From: Planctomycetota bacterium
GTDB lineage: Bacteria > Planctomycetota > Planctomycetia > Pirellulales > Thermoguttaceae
Direction of reading: 5' to 3'
DNA length: 9,464 nt
NCBI GenBank assembly: GCA_025356915.1
Contig: JANXQG010000480.1
Location: 1-9,464, forward strand
The translations under genes and the position numbers were made by a program. Below the pieces are notes generated by a model. The model was not told the origin of the DNA and did no database searches. It saw nothing but the letters and a program-made list of their open reading frames with translations. Position 1 is the first letter of the stretch; every line of letters begins with the position of its first letter. Shown here piece after piece: positions 6,233 to 9,464 of this stretch.

Positions 6233-6946
6233 ATGCACATCCATTACTTACAGCACGTGCCGTTTGAAGATGCCGCTAATATTGCCGTCTGGGCCCACGA
6301 GCGAGGGCACCGACTGACCCACACCCGCTTGGACCTCGATCAACCGCTGCCTGAGCCTGAATGTCTCGATTGGCTCGTTGTGATGGGAGGGCCTATGAAT
6401 GTCGATGAACACGCTATTTATCCCTGGCTGGCCCGCGAGAAGGAATTCATCCGTCGAGTGATCGATCGGGGTATTCGTGTGCTTGGCGTCTGCTTGGGCG
6501 GGCAATTGATTTCCACCGTGCTTGGAGGGCAAGTCACAAAGAACCGGCAGAAGGAGATTGGCTGGTTTCCGGTGACGCTTACCGTGGAAGGAGTCGCATC
6601 GCCAGTCTTCTCGCGTTTTCCGCTGGAGATTCTCGCCTTTCACTGGCACGGCGATACTTTTTCGATACCGCCCGGCGCGATTCGCCTAGCGGCCAGCGAT
6701 GGCTGCGACAACCAAGCCTTCCAGCATGGCCGGCATGTCGTGGCCTTGCAGTTTCATTGGGACTATTCGCTCCAGAGCGTGGAGACGATGATCCGACATT
6801 GTGGCGACGAACTGATCGCCGCGCCTGGCATCCAGCAACCCGCCGAGATGCTTGCCCACCAGGGACGATTCGGTGAGATCAAAACCATGCTCCATGCGAT
6901 GCTTGACGCGATGGCCCAAGGGAACGGTCATTTCAGTTTTTGCTGA
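6233..6946 (+). CDS. Class I glutamine amidotransferase-like protein (GMP synthase GATase family)
   Basis: This 237-residue stand-alone protein has the class I glutamine amidotransferase fold, which releases ammonia from glutamine or, in relatives, hydrolyses gamma-glutamyl bonds. Visible motifs are LDWLVVMGGPMNVDEHAIYPWL (oxyanion-hole region, about 45-66), the nucleophile elbow GVCLGGQLIS with Cys87, the FHWHGDTFSIPPGA segment (136-149), and ALQFHWDYS with catalytic His175. The third triad residue, normally Glu in FHxE, is Asp177. The N-terminal MHIHYLQHVPFEDAANIAVWA is typical of the small GuaA-like amidotransferase group with no attached synthetase domain, so the substrate is not known. 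It has a good ribosome binding site. Its last 14 bases overlap the 3' end of the opposing small zinc-type gene. No partner gene is adjacent. Confidence 0.9.
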   Translation: MHIHYLQHVPFEDAANIAVWAHERGHRLTHTRLDLDQPLPEPECLDWLVVMGGPMNVDEHAIYPWLAREKEFIRRVIDRGIRVLGVCLGGQLISTVLGGQVTKNRQKEIGWFPVTLTVEGVASPVFSRFPLEILAFHWHGDTFSIPPGAIRLAASDGCDNQAFQHGRHVVALQFHWDYSLQSVETMIRHCGDELIAAPGIQQPAEMLAHQGRFGEIKTMLHAMLDAMAQGNGHFSFC

Positions 6947-6964
6947 ACCCACCAACCTTGGTGG
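6932..6964. other. Two small hairpins at convergent gene ends
   Basis: TTCAG (6932-6936) pairs with CTGAA (6943-6947), enclosing both opposing stop codons (6933-6935 and 6944-6946). Directly after it, CCACCA (6949-6954) pairs with TGGTGG (6959-6964) over a 4-base loop. They may act in transcript ending, but no T-tract follows. Confidence 0.35.
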
Positions 6965-7244
6965 CAAAGTTCTCGCGGCCCAGTGGGTTCTTCGCAAACT
7001 TATTACGGCACTCGGGACAGAGATCGAAGCGAAGCTGCTGGCAGACTTCCTCGCCGATCTGATCGTCGTCGGCATCATCCAGGCACTCGAGGATGTCCTG
7101 GATTTCTTGAAGGTGGTCGTTGTTGTCATCCTCCCCGTCGGCGGCCGTGTCCATGGCTGCGAAGACTTCCATTTTTACCACATAACGAAGATCGTGTTGC
7201 GGATCGAGATCCCGCTTGCACAGATCACACGAATATCGAATCAT
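6933..7244 (-). CDS. Small acidic protein with two CxxC pairs (putative zinc-binding)
   Basis: This is a 103-residue protein of unknown function. The N-terminus MIRYSCDLCKRDLDP holds C6 and C9, and FDLCPECRNKF near the C-terminus holds C76 and C79. Together these form a plausible four-cysteine zinc site linking the two ends. Between them is a very acidic stretch (about 36-66, with ADGEDDNND and CLDDADDDQIGEE). There is no membrane span. The start at 7244 is supported by AAGGAG 7 bases upstream, whereas the open frame to 7430 has no domain-like sequence. Its 3' end overlaps the amidotransferase gene by 14 bases. The C-terminal tail is basic. A regulatory or assembly role is possible, but the sequence does not say which. 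Confidence 0.85.
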   Translation of the reverse strand: MIRYSCDLCKRDLDPQHDLRYVVKMEVFAAMDTAADGEDDNNDHLQEIQDILECLDDADDDQIGEEVCQQLRFDLCPECRNKFAKNPLGRENFATKVGGFSKN

Positions 7245-7251
7245 AGACCCG

Positions 7252-7257
7252 CTCCTT
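7252..7257 (-). promoter_or_regulatory. Ribosome binding site for the small CxxC protein
   Basis: On the minus strand AAGGAG lies 7 bases before the ATG at 7244. It selects that start over the longer open frame. Confidence 0.75.
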
Positions 7258-7443
7258 GAACAGCACCGGTTGTGGCCGGCTAAGCATGAAATAGTAAGCA
7301 ACGAGCGCGAGCAACTAATATCCTTAGGTTCCATCCTAATGGCCCATCCCATTATGTTGCAATACGTCTCACGAAAAATTTTTTGCTTGGGGCCCGTTTT
7401 TTTGCTCAGAATTTTCTGGACCGTGGTCATCGCGGCCGACTTA

Positions 7444-7509
7444 CGTAGAACGGAATGTCATTCCGTTTGCCTGAAAAACACGAAGCAACGGAATAAATTC
7501 CGTTCTACG
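7444..7509. repeat. Nested imperfect palindrome (REP/MITE-like)
   Basis: The outer 13-base arms CGTAGAACGGAAT (7444-7456) and ATTCCGTTCTACG (7497-7509) pair perfectly. Inside, ATTCCGTT (7460-7467) pairs with AACGGAAT (7487-7494), extended after a bulge by GC/GC. Each half is also its own hairpin (ACGGAAT-GTC-ATTCCGT and ACGGAAT-AA-ATTCCGT). There is no ORF. The plan matches the element at 607-717 although the sequence differs, suggesting a second family of short palindromic repeats. Confidence 0.8.
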
Positions 7510-7637
7510 AAGCTGATTTTGCAGTTTTCCAGGATTTGTGGCCGGTGATCTGGCGTGGCGGGAGACGGTCCGATAAGATGAAGAGGTCAGCGGTCCTGTA
7601 GGGCTTTGCCCGGAAGCTTGCTCGGTTCGGGCGCAAC

Positions 7638-7643
7638 GGGAGG
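7638..7643 (+). promoter_or_regulatory. Ribosome binding site for the HNH gene
   Basis: GGGAGG lies 9 bases before the GTG at 7653 and favours that start over the in-frame ATG at 7701. Confidence 0.65.
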
Positions 7644-7652
7644 AATTCGCCA

Positions 7653-8375
7653 GTGCTTGGAACATATCCGGCCAATCATCGTGCGGCCAAACCGCCCAGG
7701 ATGCGAAAATCGTCCGGGCCGTCTGGTTCCCTTTCGGTTTCCACGCCCCCCCCGAGTGCGTTAAACGCGAATGTCTTAGTACTCAATCGGCTTTACATGG
7801 CCGTCCATGTGATTGGTGTCCGCCGGGCTTTTGCTCTGTTATGCAGGGAATTGGCAGAAGTCATTCATCACGCCGAAGAAGGATCTTTTGCCAATTACAC
7901 CTTCGAGACGTGGTTAGTGGCCAGCCAGGAACGAGTCCATTTCAAGCAACCCGACGAAGATTGGATCCGTTCGGTCAATTTCGAGATTCAAGTTCCCCGC
8001 GTGATTCGGCTACTGCGTTACGATCGCCTGCCAAAGCAGGGGGTTCATCTGAGTCGTCGCAATGTCTTGGCGCGAGACGACCATCAATGCCAGTATTGCG
8101 GCCGGCACCTTCCCCTTCATCAATTAAGTCTCGATCATGTGGTGCCGCGGAGTCGCGGTGGGCCGACCACTTGGGAAAATATTGTTTGCGCGTGTTTGGC
8201 ATGCAATGTGAAAAAGGGCGGCCGCACCCCACACGAGGCCAGGATGAAACTGGTCCGCCACCCGACAAAACCAAAGCGCAACCCTATGTTGTCGCTCAAA
8301 TTAGAGAATCCCAAGTACGAGAGCTGGCGGACTTGGCTCAACGGGGTTTATTGGGAAATCGGGACGAGGGACTGA
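7653..8375 (+). CDS. HNH endonuclease family protein
   Basis: This is a 240-residue protein with a complete zinc-type HNH domain: CQYC (C146, C149), the catalytic segment LSLDHVVPRSRGG with H162, WEN (N176), and the second zinc pair in CACLACN (C181, C184), followed by N185. Before it (about 41-135) is a conserved-looking domain including ETWLVASQ and WIRSVNFEIQVPRVIRLLRYDR, as in planctomycete and cyanobacterial HNH proteins that occur as isolated genes. Residues 1-38 are low in complexity (Ser/Pro-rich) and probably disordered. The GTG start is backed by GGGAGG at good spacing; ATG at 7701 (residue 17) is the alternative. DNA cleavage is expected from the family, but the target is unknown. 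No methylase or partner toxin lies next to it. Confidence 0.93.
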   Translation: MLGTYPANHRAAKPPRMRKSSGPSGSLSVSTPPPSALNANVLVLNRLYMAVHVIGVRRAFALLCRELAEVIHHAEEGSFANYTFETWLVASQERVHFKQPDEDWIRSVNFEIQVPRVIRLLRYDRLPKQGVHLSRRNVLARDDHQCQYCGRHLPLHQLSLDHVVPRSRGGPTTWENIVCACLACNVKKGGRTPHEARMKLVRHPTKPKRNPMLSLKLENPKYESWRTWLNGVYWEIGTRD

Positions 8376-8421
8376 TCCGGTCTTAATTGCGACACCCCCT
8401 CGATGTTGTGGCTATAGGCTT

Positions 8422-8536
8422 GCCGCCAGGGCCGCGATCATAACCTTGCCACCTGCTGTCATTGCTGGCTCGCCGTAGGGTGGGTGGAGATGTCCTTGCT
8501 GGCAGTTCGCAAGGTTATGATCAAGGCCGCCGCCAG
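8422..8536. mobile_element. 99-bp MITE-like element with 8-bp flanking direct repeats
   Basis: Terminal inverted repeats of 20 bases lie at 8430-8449 and 8509-8528, matching at 18 of 20 positions. The inner 14 are perfect (GATCATAACCTTGC against GCAAGGTTATGATC). The octamer GCCGCCAG sits directly outside both ends (8422-8429 and 8529-8536), consistent with an 8-bp target-site duplication. The 59-base interior has no ORF. The structure fits a non-autonomous transposable element; the parent transposase family is not identifiable here. Confidence 0.75.
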
Positions 8537-8545
8537 GAACGCGCC

Positions 8546-8574
8546 TTGTAACTTGGCTTAATCGTGACTAGAAT
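8546..8574 (+). promoter_or_regulatory. Candidate promoter for the sigma factor/ruvX unit
   Basis: TTGTAA (8546-8551) and TAGAAT (8569-8574) are spaced by 17 bases and match the sigma-70 consensus at 4/6 and 5/6. The pair begins 10 bases after the right flank of the 99-bp element and would give a leader of roughly 50 bases. Confidence 0.4.
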
Positions 8575-8630
8575 CAAAGTAGGAACAGTGCTGTAGCAGG
8601 GCAATTGTTCGTTACCAAGGGACTGATAGC

Positions 8631-9215
8631 GTGGGACTTTCTGATATCGACCGGAACTTGCTGGAGCGCTGCCTTCAAAAGAAGTCCAGGGCATGGGAAG
8701 ATTTTGTCGACCGCTTCATGGGCTTGGTTCTGCACGTGATCCGGCACACAGCCCAGTCCCGCAGCATTCGCCTCTCGCCGGAGGATCGCGATGATCTTTG
8801 CGCCGAGGTCTTCTTAGCGGTGATACGGAATGATTTTTCGGTGCTGCGGAACTTTCGCAGCCAAAGCAGTCTGGCGACCTACTTGACCGTTGTCGCGAGG
8901 CGAATCGTCGTCCGCGACCTCTTGGCTCGCGGCCCTGGTGCGCGCCTTGCCGTCGGCTTGCAGCATTCGCCACAAGTGATTCCCGATCCGCATGTGAGCG
9001 TCGAAAAACAGGCAATCGACCGCGAGGAAGTCGAGCAGTTGCTCGGCAGCCTGCAAGACACGGAGGCCCTGGTGGTCCGCATGTTCCATCTGGAAGGCAA
9101 GTCGTATCAAGAGATCAGCACGATAGTCGGCATGCCCGAGAACAGCATTGGCCCCATCCTCAGCCGAGCTCGCGAAAAGCTTCGCCGCGCGGCCGTGAAC
9201 TCAGCGGTGACTTAA
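8631..9215 (+). CDS. ECF-like sigma-70 family RNA polymerase sigma factor
   Basis: This 194-residue protein has the two-domain layout of group 4 (ECF) sigma factors, which direct RNA polymerase to special promoters. Region 2 spans about 21-98 (WEDFVDRFMGLVLHVI, then the acidic EDRDDLCAEVFLAVI core-binding stretch and FRSQSSLATYLTVVARRIVVRDL). Region 4 spans about 135-187 (EALVVRMFHLEGKSYQEIS, then the recognition helix IVGMPENSIGPILSRAREKLRR). A short linker replaces region 3. It starts with GTG at 8631, preceded by AAGGGA at 8 bases. No anti-sigma factor gene is adjacent. Instead ruvX follows after 21 bases, apparently in the same unit. Conserved residues look intact, so the protein should be functional; its regulon is unknown. 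Confidence 0.93.
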   Translation: MGLSDIDRNLLERCLQKKSRAWEDFVDRFMGLVLHVIRHTAQSRSIRLSPEDRDDLCAEVFLAVIRNDFSVLRNFRSQSSLATYLTVVARRIVVRDLLARGPGARLAVGLQHSPQVIPDPHVSVEKQAIDREEVEQLLGSLQDTEALVVRMFHLEGKSYQEISTIVGMPENSIGPILSRAREKLRRAAVNSAVT

Positions 9216-9236
9216 TCGCAAGAGAAAGATTGACTC

Positions 9237-9464
9237 GTGGCGGAAATAGTCTGGGTACCCGGATCTTCGCCTGGCCGAATCGGCGGAGTTGATTACGGAA
9301 CCGTTCGGATCGGCTTGGCCGTGACCGACCCCGATCGCACGATGGCCAGTCCGCTGGAGATTTACACCCGCCGCAATCCTCAGTTGGACGCGAAATACTT
9401 TCAGCAGCTTGCCCAAGAAGAGCGAATCGCACTATGGGTTGTCGGCCTGCCCGTCCACCTCGAT
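9237..9464 (+). CDS. ruvX: RuvX/YqgF-type RNase H-fold nuclease (5' part)
   Basis: The first 76 codons are visible and the gene runs off the window. GGVDYGTVRIGLAVTDPDRTMASPL (16-40) is the RuvX/YqgF first beta strand, with the catalytic aspartate D19. WVVGLPVHLD (67-76) is the second conserved block. The family comprises RNase H-like nucleases proposed to act on Holliday junctions and, in several bacteria, in 16S rRNA 5' processing. The GTG at 9237 is the first usable start after an in-frame stop at 9231. It gives about 15 extra residues before the core. Only a GA-rich stretch (AGAGAAAG) stands where a ribosome binding site would be. It lies 21 bases after the sigma factor stop and is probably co-transcribed. 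Confidence 0.93.
   Translation, partial: MAEIVWVPGSSPGRIGGVDYGTVRIGLAVTDPDRTMASPLEIYTRRNPQLDAKYFQQLAQEERIALWVVGLPVHLD

Larger units (their letters stand above)
7245..7652. other. Intergenic gap between divergent small CxxC and HNH genes
   Basis: I see no gene. Contents are ribosome binding sites at both edges, two copies of TTGTGGCCGG (7270-7279 and 7536-7545), an AT-rich patch with T-runs around 7374-7402, and an imperfect nested palindrome at 7444-7509. No clear -35/-10 pair stands out for either gene. Confidence 0.55.

Noticed and set aside
806..8375. A defence or CRISPR-linked system combining the DinG-like helicase and the HNH protein
   Set aside because: DinG-like proteins do occur in type IV CRISPR loci, but here there are no cas genes or arrays, and the two genes are over 4.8 kb apart on opposite strands with unrelated genes between.

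Overview
The window looks like chromosomal DNA from a planctomycete, probably of the Pirellulales type. I infer this from gene content and protein style, not from any search. There is a rhomboid protease whose N-terminus reads GIYDRDYYR, a single-pass coiled-coil protein of planctomycete type, an HNH protein with a long WIRSVNFEIQVPRVIRLLRYDR segment, and an ECF-like sigma factor next to ruvX. The DNA is moderately GC-rich, and several genes appear to start with GTG. No tRNA, rRNA, CRISPR array, phage gene or complete insertion sequence is visible.

Layout, left to right. (1) The 3' end of uvrA (+). (2) A 344-base gap with a nested palindromic element. (3) A DinG/XPD-family helicase gene (-), convergent with uvrA. 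(4) A divergent 5' gap carrying a 122-bp MITE-like inverted-repeat element between 10-bp direct repeats. (5) A helical protein of unknown function (+), meeting tail to tail with (6) a two-gene minus-strand unit: a membrane-anchored coiled-coil protein followed 4 bases later by a rhomboid protease. (7) A gap with a strong, apparently leaderless promoter for that unit and a GC-rich hairpin. (8) A class I glutamine amidotransferase (+) whose 3' end overlaps by 14 bases (9) a small acidic CxxC-pair protein (-). (10) A gap with a second nested palindrome. (11) An HNH endonuclease-family protein (+). (12) A gap with a 99-bp MITE-like element between 8-bp direct repeats. (13) An ECF-like sigma factor (+), then (14) the 5' end of ruvX (+), cut by the window edge.

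The recognisable jobs are mostly DNA maintenance: UvrA in excision repair, the DinG-like helicase, the RuvX nuclease family and an HNH protein. They are not arranged as one pathway. The only convincing co-transcribed groups are coiled-coil plus rhomboid and sigma factor plus ruvX.

I see no defence island or biosynthetic cluster. The most unusual content is non-coding: every intergenic gap above about 240 bases holds a short inverted-repeat element, and two of these have flanking direct repeats that look like target-site duplications. Other points of note are a Cys-to-Ser change at the first iron-sulfur ligand position of the helicase, a promoter placed so that transcription should begin at or beside a start codon, and a Glu-to-Asp change in the amidotransferase triad.
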